64,000 nt of DNA, taken from the NCBI GenBank assembly GCA_038503065.1, contig JBCAMK010000009.1:186001-250000 (forward strand). The letters are read 5' to 3'. The position numbers and the translations under genes are program-made. Source of the DNA: Paragyromitra xinjiangensis (Eukaryota > Ascomycota > Pezizomycetes > Pezizales > Discinaceae). Shown in pieces: positions 54,191 through 63,365 of the stretch (within the stretch, counting starts at the first letter, position 1; each line of letters starts with the position of its first letter). The notes beneath the pieces were generated by a model, which did not search any database, was not told where the DNA came from, and worked only from the letters and a program-made list of their open reading frames with translations.

Positions 54191-55725
54191 GCGGGTGAGA
54201 TGGATGAGTTCCCCCTCAGCAGTCACCCTATGCCTCTGGTGTATGGGGCGTGTGCAGACTTTACCACCTGTCATATAAACAATTCGGCGTACGCAGAACC
54301 TTGCAGGCTGTGGAAGTAAGCTAGACGAGAGATCGCCTACCGATTCGTAATCTGTGAAGTAAACCCACTCTTGCGATAGGATATCTGCACATGGCACAAT
54401 CTCTCGGGACTCGAAGAGTACCAGTTCAGGTAATGTAGAAGGATAAGACGGATACGCCTCACTTCCCGGTACTCCGTTGTTAACTTGAATAGTGTTTGCA
54501 GGTAGTTGCTCCAAGGGTACCAAACGATTGACAATTGCTGAGTACACTTTGCCTGTGTGCACTCCTCCCATTAGACTGCCTCCCATAGGTGACTTTCTAC
54601 TATCAATCCCTACACCCCTCACCCTCCCATATACAATATCCCCCACTTTGTCTCTAAATCTAACACAATCCGAGGGCAGCAATACACGCTCAGCGAAGGC
54701 AGGTGCTCGTCCTACCTCTACTGGCAGGGTTTCTCGTATCCGTGCGAACTCTCCAGAGGTTGATCGAACACTCTCTAGCCATGCATCTCCATGCCAGAGC
54801 TCGGTAGGCTTATCGACGATTATGCCCATGCCTAGGTGGAGGGTTGGCGCCAGTTTAGGATCACTCAACCAAAGGCGACAGTACTCCGATACATCGAAGT
54901 AGTATGCCCACCGCGGTGTTTCTGTCTTTGGTGGCGTGACGTTCAGGCTAATGTTAACCGGCCGAGCCTTGATATGCCCTAGTGGAAACGATTTTCGACA
55001 ATTCTCTCACAGTGTTTTGATACTTCTTGGCAACGAGTGCAAGCTTTCAGTTGTAGCAAGCGCCAGTATCTCTGTGAGCGCCTGGTACTGAGAGGTTGAA
55101 AGGTCAGCGGCGGTCACAAATAACATCATTGCCAAGTGGAATTCGTCAACCGGCTTGGTAATCTCCGAGGGACCATCTGCTACCCATTCAGGCTGTCGTG
55201 GTGGCTTGGGGATGCCTGAGCTTTTGCGGTGAGTTGCTGGAGTTTCCTCAGGAAGAAGCTCGCTATTGATAGTGGGTTGCAAATTGCTCTTCTCAAACAT
55301 TTGTCCTTCCATTCCTGTGGCATGATTCTCCTTGTCTTCGCCCTCAATATTGGCCTCAATTTCGTCGCTCATGTTGTTGGGGAGAGGTTCTATATCCTCG
55401 TTATCGTTGTAAGTGACGCCCATAATATTGGTCGCTAGTGGTTGGAAAGGTTGGCGGTCTGATCTCTCAGGCGGATCAACATCGTCAGCGCAGGCCATGG
55501 CCGCTGCATCCTCTGCTTGATCTTCGTAGATCTGTGTTTGAGTGTCTGATATACGCAACTCATCATCATCATCAAGTGGACGAGATGGTGGGGTAGGGCC
55601 ACCAAGGCGGGCTGGCACTATGAGCTGACCATTAGCCGGCGTGAATCACTCAAAATCAAAGAGGTCTTACAAACACGTCTGCGATTAAGGCGAGGGAAAT
55701 CTTCATCAAAACCCCTGCGCTTCAT
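54191..55725 (-). pseudogene. Tnp2/CACTA-like transposase, piece 1 (N-terminal end)
   Basis: Exon 1 55725-55677 (ATG then KRRGFDEDFPRLNRR), a 59-bp intron 55676-55618 (GTGTTT...CTCATAG), exon 2 from 55617. The N-terminus is Asp/Glu/Pro-rich and disordered, then EFHLAMMLFVTAADLSTSQY. At 55009-55007 a TGA interrupts what reads as ...SIKTL-stop-ENCRKSFPLGHIK, and the frame then continues open (WAYYFDVSEYCRLWLSDP, then DKPTELWHGDAWLESVR) to the retrotransposon insertion at 54191. CGA to TGA (Arg to stop) would explain the stop. The family resembles fungal tnp2/CACTA-like transposases; the assignment rests on remembered motifs. Together the four pieces make one gene spread over 19.6 kb. Confidence 0.55.
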
Positions 55726-55943
55726 GATTGCCTTGTACAAAAATGCTCAATATTGCTTAAAACTGCCTGGGGCGCTGTGCTTAGGGGCTGTTTCTGTGGT
55801 TGTGGGTGGTTGTGGTTGTGGTTGGCGCTAGGGTTTAGGGTTTTGCAGCAAGTGCAACCTCCAACTTCAGATTTCTACAGCCGCCTAAGCAACCTCTCCT
55901 CCAGCCAATTGCCTTCGGACCAAACTCATACAAAACCAATACA

Positions 55944-56354
55944 ATGGCCGACTACAGAAGTGAGTTCGGATTTGCAAGGATTGTCTGTAAGTGTCTTATT
56001 CCTTGCGCGCTTTCATCCATTCTATGCTTACCATTTATAGACATTGCGGGAGACCAAGGGGTTGAAAACCAATGCCCCCCCAAGATCAGCAGGATTTATC
56101 ACGTCGTCAAGTCTCTTGCTTCGAACTCCACACCTGATAACCCTGTTTATGGAGCTAAATTGCAATACGACTGCCTGCGCTGCGGATGGATCCAGAAACA
56201 AGAAATGGTCCAACTCCTCATGCTTCTGGAACTTGGATACCTTATCAAAGGGAAAGTGCGTACTCTGGAAAGGTTTATGTGGCATGGCGAGGAGTGCTAC
56301 TGGGGAAGCTTCCAGTGGGAAGTTGTCGGGTACCAATCAGGGCAATCAGACTAA
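55944..56354 (+). CDS. Small Cys-containing protein, two exons, 109 aa
   Basis: Exon 1 55944-55959 (ATGGCCGACTACAGAA), an 81-bp intron 55960-56040 (GTGAGT...TTTATAG), exon 2 56041-56354; total divisible by three. The product has NQCPPKISRIYHVV, then YDCLRCGWIQKQEM, whose spaced Cys (one, then CxxC) may bind zinc, then a Leu-rich helix (QLLMLLELGYLIKG) and WHGEECYWGSFQW. Not recognised. It starts 218 bp from the divergent transposase start, so it may be an accessory gene of that transposon or a host gene next to it. Confidence 0.45.
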   Translation: MADYRSEFGFARIVCKCLIPCALSSILCLPFIDIAGDQGVENQCPPKISRIYHVVKSLASNSTPDNPVYGAKLQYDCLRCGWIQKQEMVQLLMLLELGYLIKGKVRTLERFMWHGEECYWGSFQWEVVGYQSGQSD

Positions 56355-56694
56355 TACCATTGGCGGGCAGCAGCAAGCATCTAGTTGGGTCTAATAAGCA
56401 TGTGGAGGACAGATTTTAGGAAGCATCTACTAGGGAGTAATTTAGGAGGATCTCATGTCGATTTAACTGTACTGCGTAAAATCTTGAGGTGTGCTTTGAT
56501 CTTGATATGAGCTTCGTGACCCTAACCCCGCGTCTAACCCAGTTAGGGCACCCTAACCCAAGATTTAAGACATCCCCCAGCCACCTACCCATCACATTGC
56601 CAACGTCAACCTTCAACCAAATATCCTCCTACCGTATACCATATACCATATCTCACCTATCCATAGCAAAGTCAGTCGCAGGTAGCAAGTCAAG

Positions 56695-57399
56695 ATGTCG
56701 GGTATCGGTCCTATTAGGACACCGAAGCGCGTGGGTCCAACTGCTGCGAACAGCCCTTTACCCTCCAGAAGGATGCGTCAATCCGTTAGTCCAACGCCCA
56801 ATCCTCAACGACTATTATTCCCATCTTCACCTAACACATTATCATTCGATTATTCTCAGCAGACTTTAGGGCATTCGCAGGCGGATACTCAGCAAAACTC
56901 TCAGCAAAACTCTCAGCAGAACTCTCAGCAGAACTCTCAGCAGAACTCTCAGCAAAGCTCCCAGTATGCTCACCGCCAAAGTCATGTCTCGGCGACACCA
57001 CACACTCGTATCCCAGCAACGCAGATGCTTCAGACCCCTCCTCACCACCTGACCACAAGGCAACTTGATGATCGTCATGCTGCAAGGCAATACGATGATG
57101 GCATGGGGGAATTGGGCCAGGGGGAAGATAATGAGGAAGAATTTGTAGAAGAAATTGAATATATCGTCAAGGTAGGTTGCTCGATATCACGTACATTTCT
57201 ATATACTAACATGTAGTAGGGTCCAAGCGGTCTTTCAAACGAGGAAGTTCAGGCTGCGTTCGACAAATCTATCTACTCCCCCTCAACCCCGTCAAGATCC
57301 AAGCGCCACTACGATACCAACAGAATGGACGAGGAATTCAATGATGGTGGAGCAGTTTGGTCTGCTTGTAACGGGGGTGGTCCTCTAGACAACTGCTAA
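56695..57399 (+). CDS. SQQN-repeat protein, C-terminus cut by an LTR
   Basis: Exon 1 56695-57171, a 48-bp intron 57172-57219 (GTAGGT...TACTAAC...TAGTAG), exon 2 from 57220. The N-terminus is basic and Ser/Pro-rich (IRTPKRVGPT). Residues ~66-90 are a run of SQQN units encoded by a 12-bp tandem repeat (56892-56963). An acidic EEEFVEEIEYIVK segment ends exon 1; exon 2 has LSNEEVQAAFDKSIYSP. The host part ends at 57366: from 57367 the sequence is an LTR, so the last 11 codons and the TAA come from the LTR. Unknown function; the disordered repeat is typical of regulatory proteins. Confidence 0.45.
56892..56963 (+). repeat. 12-bp coding microsatellite (TCTCAGCAAAAC)n
   Basis: Five to six in-phase copies of TCTCAGCARAAC encoding Ser-Gln-Gln-Asn; A/G differences at one position mark separate copies. 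Confidence 0.8.
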
Positions 57400-58100
57400 G
57401 GCTAGGTAGGAAAACGGCCGTTGCTTATACTAAAGTCAGGCTGAGATCTTAAAGTATTTTCGTGCAGTATACTCAATAATCTTAAGGGCGGAACTCGGTA
57501 ATTCTCGTCCCTAGGTCTCTGGTTGAAGATGGAGAAGAGCAACTGGTGGCGGGGCTCGCCAGTACTTGTAGTACTGCATGCTCGCTGCCTCTACTCAGTT
57601 CTACTCAGCTGGGGGATCCGGTTTAACCCTGAATCCTGTCAGTGATCATGGGCAGTTCCCTTCGGAAGTGTTCTCTCACATTCCGCTGGAGTTCTGCACC
57701 TCATGTGCAACCGCTCCTTATGCACTGCTCTACCAGTCAGGACTCTATGATCCGCCAGCCTAGTCCTGCAGGACTACTTGCATGGCGCTGATCAGTCCAT
57801 AGTTGCGTCAAGTGTCCGCTAGAATAGTTCTCCCAGTTGCGCTGCCTATCAGCCATAGCTGGTGGGGCATGCACAGGTGGATTAGGAACTCAACCGCATT
57901 TCTATGTGCTTGATGTCATCGGAGATCTGCTACAGGCCCGTCAGCCTTAGCACCTCCGGATGTTCCTAACCACCAGGTCAGCGGGGTACTGGTGTTCCCT
58001 AGCATGTGGTAGCTACTCCACTCATGCTGGTCCTTGTACCTCTCCGTCTGCCCGGGTCTATTCTACCTTCCGCATGTAACAGCCTTGTGGGTCCGTTACA
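57367..58100 (-). repeat. 3' LTR of the second Ty3-type element (boundaries inferred)
   Basis: On plus it runs from TGTAACGGGGG (57367) to GGGTCCGTTACA (58100): 734 bp with an inverted TGTAACGG/CCGTTACA end pair. Read on the minus strand it begins TGTAACGGACCCAC right after the purine tract GGAGAGGGAGGTAC (58114-58101), as expected for a 3' LTR downstream of pol. The partner LTR is not in the window, so the left end is inferred from the inverted ends. It truncates the gene at 56695. Confidence 0.55.
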
Positions 58101-58276
58101 GTACCTCCCTCTCCTAGATCCTGCCTTCGGGATCTTTTACTGCTTGAGTTCTATAGTCTAGTCTATTCTTCTAAACTTCTAGGTCTACTACTCTAGTACT
58201 TCAATAGGAAATTTTCGTGTACATAGTGGAAATGAATTTGAACAAAGGAAAACAAGAACTATAAGGAAATGGGCTA
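58101..58276 (-). other. Purine tract and 3' leader of the second Ty3-type element
   Basis: Minus strand: from the pol stop codon to the polypurine tract GAGAGGGAGGTAC at 58113-58101; AT-rich, non-coding. Confidence 0.5.
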
Positions 58277-58667
58277 CATCAGGAAAAATAATTAAACTAC
58301 TCCCCATTCCTCCCCGTCACTCCCTGAAAAAAAAATTTAAGTAAGAGAAAAAGCCGTTATTTCTTTGTTTTAATTGTACACAAATGAATTATTTTCCAGA
58401 TTCTTGTCACATTTCGTACATTTTCAAGGGGCATATTTACATAGCAAAGTTTCTAAAAACTCATACGCCACAAAAAAGGTCGTTTCAAAATAGACCCCCT
58501 AGAACTTGCAAGAAAAATCTAAAAAATATTCTGAAAAGTGCAAAATTAGAATCATCCACACATTCATGGGAGATCCCAAAGTTAGTTCAGGGAGGTCAGG
58601 GAGGTTCAGGGAGGCAACCGGGAGACACCAGGAGACATGGGGAGTAAATCAATTATTTTTGCTGATG
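58277..58667 (+). mobile_element. 391-bp inverted-repeat element, copy D
   Basis: Same ends and length as copies A-C; sequence variants as in copy B. Flanked by TA on both sides (58275-58276 and 58668-58669). It sits exactly inside the stop codon of the chromodomain of the second Ty3 element: with one TA removed the codon reads TAG. Confidence 0.85.
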
Positions 58668-58873
58668 TACTCTGGCCCCGCAATCCTCCTGTCTCGGGGC
58701 TTCTTAGGGTACCTCCTGTGGAAATCTGAAAGGGCCTCTTCGGCACTATTCCTAAGATGTTCCCAGGGTTCCCATGTAGTCTCTTCCTGATCATATCCTT
58801 CCCACAACACAAGATACTCCACTCTCTTCTTTTTGCGGTTCACCCTGGAGTCCGCTATCTCCCTCATCACCTA
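58668..58873 (-). pseudogene. Chromodomain end of the second pol, after an in-frame TAG
   Basis: Directly after TAG 58873-58871, in the same frame, the sequence reads VMREIADSRVNRKKKRVEY, then LVLWEGYDQEETTWEPWEHL: a chromodomain (strand, aromatic cage Y/W/W), which in chromoviral integrases directs insertion to heterochromatin. The TAG replaces a residue in the linker (TGG to TAG fits). Without read-through the chromodomain is not made. The frame ends at RRIAGPE where copy D is inserted. Confidence 0.7.
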
Positions 58874-61800
58874 GTTCTCTTCCTCATCTACCATCTCCAT
58901 CTCCGGTGGGGGTTCTCTTCTCAGAGAGTCTGCTGGCGCTCTATAAGGTTCCAAGAGGCTGATGTGGAATACCGGGTGTATCTTCATACCCGGAGGCAAG
59001 ACAAGCTCAAAGGCTCGCTTCCCCACTGCCTTCTTGACCTTAAAGGGCCCAAACTTCTTCTGATCCAGCTTGTTCATCGGCCGCTTTGTCTGTACATTGC
59101 GCCGATCAAGCATAACCTCATCACCTGGCTTGAGTTCCGGTCCCTTCTGGTGATGCTTATCATACCAGCGGGCCATCCGGACCCTAGCCTTCCCCAGGTT
59201 CTCCTGCATGGCATGCCAAATGGCTTCCCATTGAGATACCTTAACTTGACTCGCCGGGTTATCCCAATCTGCTCTTGGCTTTGCATTTGGCCAATTGGTC
59301 CGAGGTTCAAACCCATAGTTTGCACAAAAGGGTGATACCTTGGTGGACTCGGAGATAGCAGAGTTGTAGGCATACTCGGCAAGGGGGAGGAGATCTGACC
59401 AATCATCCTGTTGGAAGGAACAATAGCTCCGCATATACTGCTCCAGAACCTGGTTAACCCTCTCGGTTTGACCATCGGTTTGTGGATGAAATGCGGTAGA
59501 CAAGTTCAACTTCACATTGAGGAGATCCATCAGTGACTGCCAAAAGTGGGAAATGAATTTGCTATCCCTATCCGAGACTATGTCATCAGGGAGACCATGA
59601 AGCTTCCAGATTTCTTTCAGGAAGAGTTTTGCCATGTCCTCAGTCTTATTCTCGCTAGGTAGCGGAATGAAGTGAGCCATCTTCGAAAACCGGTCAACTA
59701 TGACCCAGATCTTGGTATTCCCATCGGATTCAGGTAATCCCACTATGAAGTCCATAGAGATTGAGGTCCATGGGCGGTAGGGCACTTCCAAAGGTAGTAG
59801 CTCGCCATACTTCTTGTGGCGGGCAGTTTTGTTCCTCTGGCAGCTATCACAGCTCCGGACATACTCTTCAATGTCCTTATCCATGTTGGGCCAGTAGAAG
59901 TTGGACTTGATCTTCTCAACTGTCTTGAACTGCCCGAAGTGACCGGCCATCTTGCTGTCATGGCACTCGGTGAAGATTTCCTGGCGGAGGTCTCTGCCTT
60001 CCGGGACATACCATCGGTTCTTGTAGAACACTAAACCATCCTTGAAGGACAGTGACGGGTCTAATCCTTCTTTCTTCTCCTGTAGTGCCTGGCGGATGCC
60101 TTGCCACTGGATATCTTGAGCTGCTGCAGCTTCAAGCCTCTGCAAGAATGTAGACTGGAGTTGGTGAACTCTGATGGCCGCTAGCCTAGCAGGGTTCAAC
60201 ACCAATTGCCCAGGACGGAAAAACAACTGCGGTTCTACAACTGCAGGTTCACCTCCCTCTCCTAGGCGGTGATCCCACCGTCTAGATAGGACATCTGGCT
60301 TCCCATTTTTGTCACCAGATCTGTAGACCACCTTAAAGTTATAACCCGCCAGGTCTTCAGACCATCTGGCCTGCCGGCGGGTTAAGACCTTGGTACTGTT
60401 GAAGTACTCTAGGTTCTTATGGTCGGTGAACACAGTGACTTCTCCCTCTACTGACTTCAAAAGGTGCTCCCATTCTCGGAAAGCAGCCACTATGGCGCCC
60501 ATTTCCTTGTCATGGATGTCATAGTTTATCTCGGCGGGGGAAAACTTCTTTGAATAGAAGGCTACTGGATGTAGCTTCCCATCCTCGCCATACTGAGATA
60601 ACACTGCACCTTTCGCAAAGTCACTTGCATCAGTCTCTACAACTGTGCGCCTACTAGGGTGAAAATGAACTAGGACTGGCTCACTTGTGAACAGCTGCTT
60701 GAGTTCCTCAAAAGCCCTGTCACAAGCGGCAGTCCAGAACCACTTCTTGTCTTTCATCAGCAGATCCGTCAAGGGCTTGCAGACCCGACTGAAACCTGCT
60801 ATGAATCTCCTGTAGAAGTTGGCGAAACCTAAGAAGGCCTGCACATCCTTAACAGTTCTAGGTACCGGCCACTCCCTGACAGCATTGACTTTCTCTTTGG
60901 ACATAGAGATGCCATGCTCGGAGATGTTGTACCCCAAATATTCCACTTCTTTCAAATGAAAGAAGGACTTGTCAATGTGGGCATGGAGGTTGGCTTCTCT
61001 CAACCTTCCTAACACCTTTTTGACGAGGAACTGGTGTCCTTCCATGTTCTCGGAGTATATGAGTATATCATCTAAGTATACTATGACTCCGAGATCTAGG
61101 AGGTCATGTAGAACCTCATTGATCATAGCCTGGAACGAGGAGGGTGCATTGCACAGACCAAATGGCATGACATTGTACTCATACAAGCCATATCTGGTCC
61201 GGAAAGCTGTCTTCCACTCATCCCCTTTGGCGATCCTTAGCAGGTTGAACCCATCCTTCAGGTCTATCTTGGTAAAGACCCTGGCGGTGGTCAACCTGTC
61301 TCTCAGTTCTGACATCAGTGGAAGTGGGTACTTGTCCTTGATTGTGATCTTGTTCAAGCCCCGGTAATCCACACAAATGCGGAGGGTACCATTAGGCTTG
61401 GGCACAAACAGGATAGGAGCGGCGGCGGGGGAATTGGACCTGGAGATCTTTCCGGAGGGTAGTGCTTTGTTCAAAAATTCCCGGAGGGCCTTCAGCTCAC
61501 TCTCAGAGCATGGATAAAGAGGCCCAAAAGGTGGTTTCGTTCCGGGCTGCAATCTGATGTGGTGGTCAAATGCACTATGCTCCGGCAGCTTTGAGCTCTT
61601 CTCATTGCTGAACACATCTGCCCATTCCCGGTACTCTGGCGGTAACCTCAATCCCACATCTCCGCCCTGCTCATCATGCCACACTGCTGATCCAATCTGA
61701 TGTACATTGGCCCTATCTTCGGCCAACATCTCCCAGTCTTCACATACTTCAATCCTGACATCGGCGGGAATGCAATGCTTCTTGCAATAGTCACTCCTCC

Positions 61801-62314
61801 ACCTGATGCGGCCAGTATGCCAATCAAAGTCTGGATTGTGCTTCTGAGCCCATGAGATGGGAAGATATCCGGAGATGCCTTCTTCTAAAGGTCCCACCTC
61901 CCACCGGATCAACTCCTCATGTTTGCCCATGACCATGTCGAGGGTGGCAGTAAAATACTCGCCAGCTCCCATCATGAGGTCACCTTGGGCATCAAACATC
62001 TGAATAGGAGAATCTTGGCGCTCCACAGGTATCTTCTCCTTCTTCACAAACTCTTCGCTGAGGATAGGCTCGGTGCATCCAGTGTCAAACAGGAACCTTC
62101 CCTGGCACCTGCTGATGTGGTTCCGCACCTTCCAGTTCAACTCAGCCTTCAGGATGGGTCTCTGCCCATGGACGGGTTCTGGCGGGGGTTCTTCCATTCT
62201 TCTCTTTGTTGGTGGGTGGTCTTCATGACTGGGACTTCTCTGGCGCTTTGCCACTGACCTCTCGGGTCTGGTCTTACTTATGCCGCCTTGAAATGGAGTG
62301 TAGCCTGTAGACAT
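58871..62314 (-). CDS. pol: Ty3/gypsy pol: protease, reverse transcriptase, RNase H, integrase (1147 aa)
   Basis: ATG 62314-62312. Basic leader, then protease with RFLFDTGCTEPIL (D77-T-G), reverse transcriptase (FVPKPNGTLRICVDYRGLNK, MPFGLCNAPSSFQ, and VYLDDILIY with YLDD at 413-416), RNase H (VVETDASDFAKGAVL, FTDHKNLEYF and SGDKNGKPDVLSRR), integrase zinc finger (HDSKMAGHFG...CDSCQRNK), catalytic core (SMDFIVGLPESD, VSDRDSKFISHFW, HPQTDGQTERVNQ; D, D, E all present) and the GPFKVKKAVG C-terminal domain. Every catalytic residue I looked for is intact. gag is not in the window: upstream DNA is interrupted at 62409 by another sequence. The chromodomain is cut off by the TAG at 58873-58871. Confidence 0.9.
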   Translation of the reverse strand: MSTGYTPFQGGISKTRPERSVAKRQRSPSHEDHPPTKRRMEEPPPEPVHGQRPILKAELNWKVRNHISRCQGRFLFDTGCTEPILSEEFVKKEKIPVERQDSPIQMFDAQGDLMMGAGEYFTATLDMVMGKHEELIRWEVGPLEEGISGYLPISWAQKHNPDFDWHTGRIRWRSDYCKKHCIPADVRIEVCEDWEMLAEDRANVHQIGSAVWHDEQGGDVGLRLPPEYREWADVFSNEKSSKLPEHSAFDHHIRLQPGTKPPFGPLYPCSESELKALREFLNKALPSGKISRSNSPAAAPILFVPKPNGTLRICVDYRGLNKITIKDKYPLPLMSELRDRLTTARVFTKIDLKDGFNLLRIAKGDEWKTAFRTRYGLYEYNVMPFGLCNAPSSFQAMINEVLHDLLDLGVIVYLDDILIYSENMEGHQFLVKKVLGRLREANLHAHIDKSFFHLKEVEYLGYNISEHGISMSKEKVNAVREWPVPRTVKDVQAFLGFANFYRRFIAGFSRVCKPLTDLLMKDKKWFWTAACDRAFEELKQLFTSEPVLVHFHPSRRTVVETDASDFAKGAVLSQYGEDGKLHPVAFYSKKFSPAEINYDIHDKEMGAIVAAFREWEHLLKSVEGEVTVFTDHKNLEYFNSTKVLTRRQARWSEDLAGYNFKVVYRSGDKNGKPDVLSRRWDHRLGEGGEPAVVEPQLFFRPGQLVLNPARLAAIRVHQLQSTFLQRLEAAAAQDIQWQGIRQALQEKKEGLDPSLSFKDGLVFYKNRWYVPEGRDLRQEIFTECHDSKMAGHFGQFKTVEKIKSNFYWPNMDKDIEEYVRSCDSCQRNKTARHKKYGELLPLEVPYRPWTSISMDFIVGLPESDGNTKIWVIVDRFSKMAHFIPLPSENKTEDMAKLFLKEIWKLHGLPDDIVSDRDSKFISHFWQSLMDLLNVKLNLSTAFHPQTDGQTERVNQVLEQYMRSYCSFQQDDWSDLLPLAEYAYNSAISESTKVSPFCANYGFEPRTNWPNAKPRADWDNPASQVKVSQWEAIWHAMQENLGKARVRMARWYDKHHQKGPELKPGDEVMLDRRNVQTKRPMNKLDQKKFGPFKVKKAVGKRAFELVLPPGMKIHPVFHISLLEPYRAPADSLRREPPPEMEMVDEEEN

Positions 62315-62408
62315 AGTGGTTGAGGTTTTCTTTCCGTTCGCAGGGTGTCAATGATCGCTAGCGATGGCTATATCTGTATCTGGGTATAGCTTTGGGAGAA
62401 CTGGCATA
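62315..62408 (-). other. Leader between gag and pol of the second Ty3-type element
   Basis: Short non-coding or gag-end sequence before pol, with stops in the pol frame; ends where the next insertion begins. Confidence 0.35.
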
Positions 62409-62558
62409 CATCAGCAAAAAAACGGATTGTCGCCCGGTCCGCCCAATGCCTCAGGCGGCCCAGGCGGTCGGGGCGGAATATAGCCCTTCCCGAGGTTGTG
62501 AATTTTGCGCTTTGCGTCTGGGCGACAACCTACCAGAGGTCGGTCATTCTCCAGCATA

Positions 62559-62648
62559 GGGCGCACTGAGCTTCAGGAGGCTATCTTCCAGGCGACAATG
62601 GGGGGTTGATGGGCATCTGGAAGACAGCTGGAGGAGAGCAGTGCGCCC
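62559..62648. repeat. Imperfect ~30-bp inverted repeat (hairpin)
   Basis: GGGCGCACTGAGCTTCAGGA...CTATCTTCCAG on the left pairs with CTGGAAGACAGCTGGAGGAG...CAGTGCGCCC on the right; 90 bp overall with a short loop. Typical of subterminal or replication-linked structures in DNA transposons, but the role is unknown. Confidence 0.6.
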
Positions 62649-62802
62649 ACAGAATCACATTTTCAGCAGGTCGCCCTGTGGTCTAGTTTGGAGGCTTTTG
62701 CCCATATGCTTGTTTACAATCGTTCTATTATTTCTATGGATATATAAAGTTCTATATGTACATGTATCTGTTCTTCGTACTCTACGGGTAGGGAGGGGTT
62801 GA

Positions 62803-63365
62803 GCAGCGAATCGACCATATGGCGCAGGTAGCAGAGGCTCAGGCAGCGAATTGACCATGTGGCGGAGGCAGCGGAGGCTGCTGCAGCGAATTGACCATGT
62901 GGCGGAGGCGGCGGAAGCTCAGGCTGCGAATTGACCATATGGCGCAGGCAGCGGAAGCTCAGGCAGCGAATTGACCATGTGGCGGAGGCAGCGGAGGCAG
63001 CAGCAGCAAATCGACCAATTGGCGGAGGCGGCGGAAGCTCAGGCAGCGGATCGACGACCTCCAGGAGGCGGCGGAAGCTCAGTCAGCGGAGGCACCAGAG
63101 GCTCAGGCAGCGAATTGACCATATGGCGCAGGCAGCGGAGGCTGCAGCAGCGAATTGACCATGTGGCGGAGGCGGCGGAAGCTCAGGCAGCGGATCGACC
63201 ATATGGCGCAGGCAGCAGAAGCCCAGGCAGCGAATTGACCATTTGGCGGAGGCGGAGGAAGCTCAGGCAGCGGATCGACCATATGGCGCAGGCAGCGGAG
63301 GCTGCAGCAGCGGATCGACGACCTCCAGGAGGCAGCGGAAGCTCAGGAAGCTCCTGAGCTCGCTT
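62803..63365. repeat. 40-bp minisatellite, about 14 units
   Basis: Units start GCAGCGAATTGACCATRTGG and end GGCGGAAGCTCAG or GGAGGCTGCA, with an exact 40-bp step (62803, 62843, 62883 ...). One region (near 63081-63105) has a shortened unit. Some units replace the middle with GGATCGACGACCTCCAGGAG. In each forward frame the 40-bp step breaks a repeated protein, but single units encode Glu/Ala/Gln-rich helices (RIDHVAEAAEAQAA), suggesting derivation from a coiled-coil gene. Confidence 0.8.

Noticed and set aside
62803..63365. Regular repeats that could suggest a CRISPR array
   Set aside because: Units are directly adjacent with no unique spacers, and the organism is a eukaryote; it is a minisatellite.
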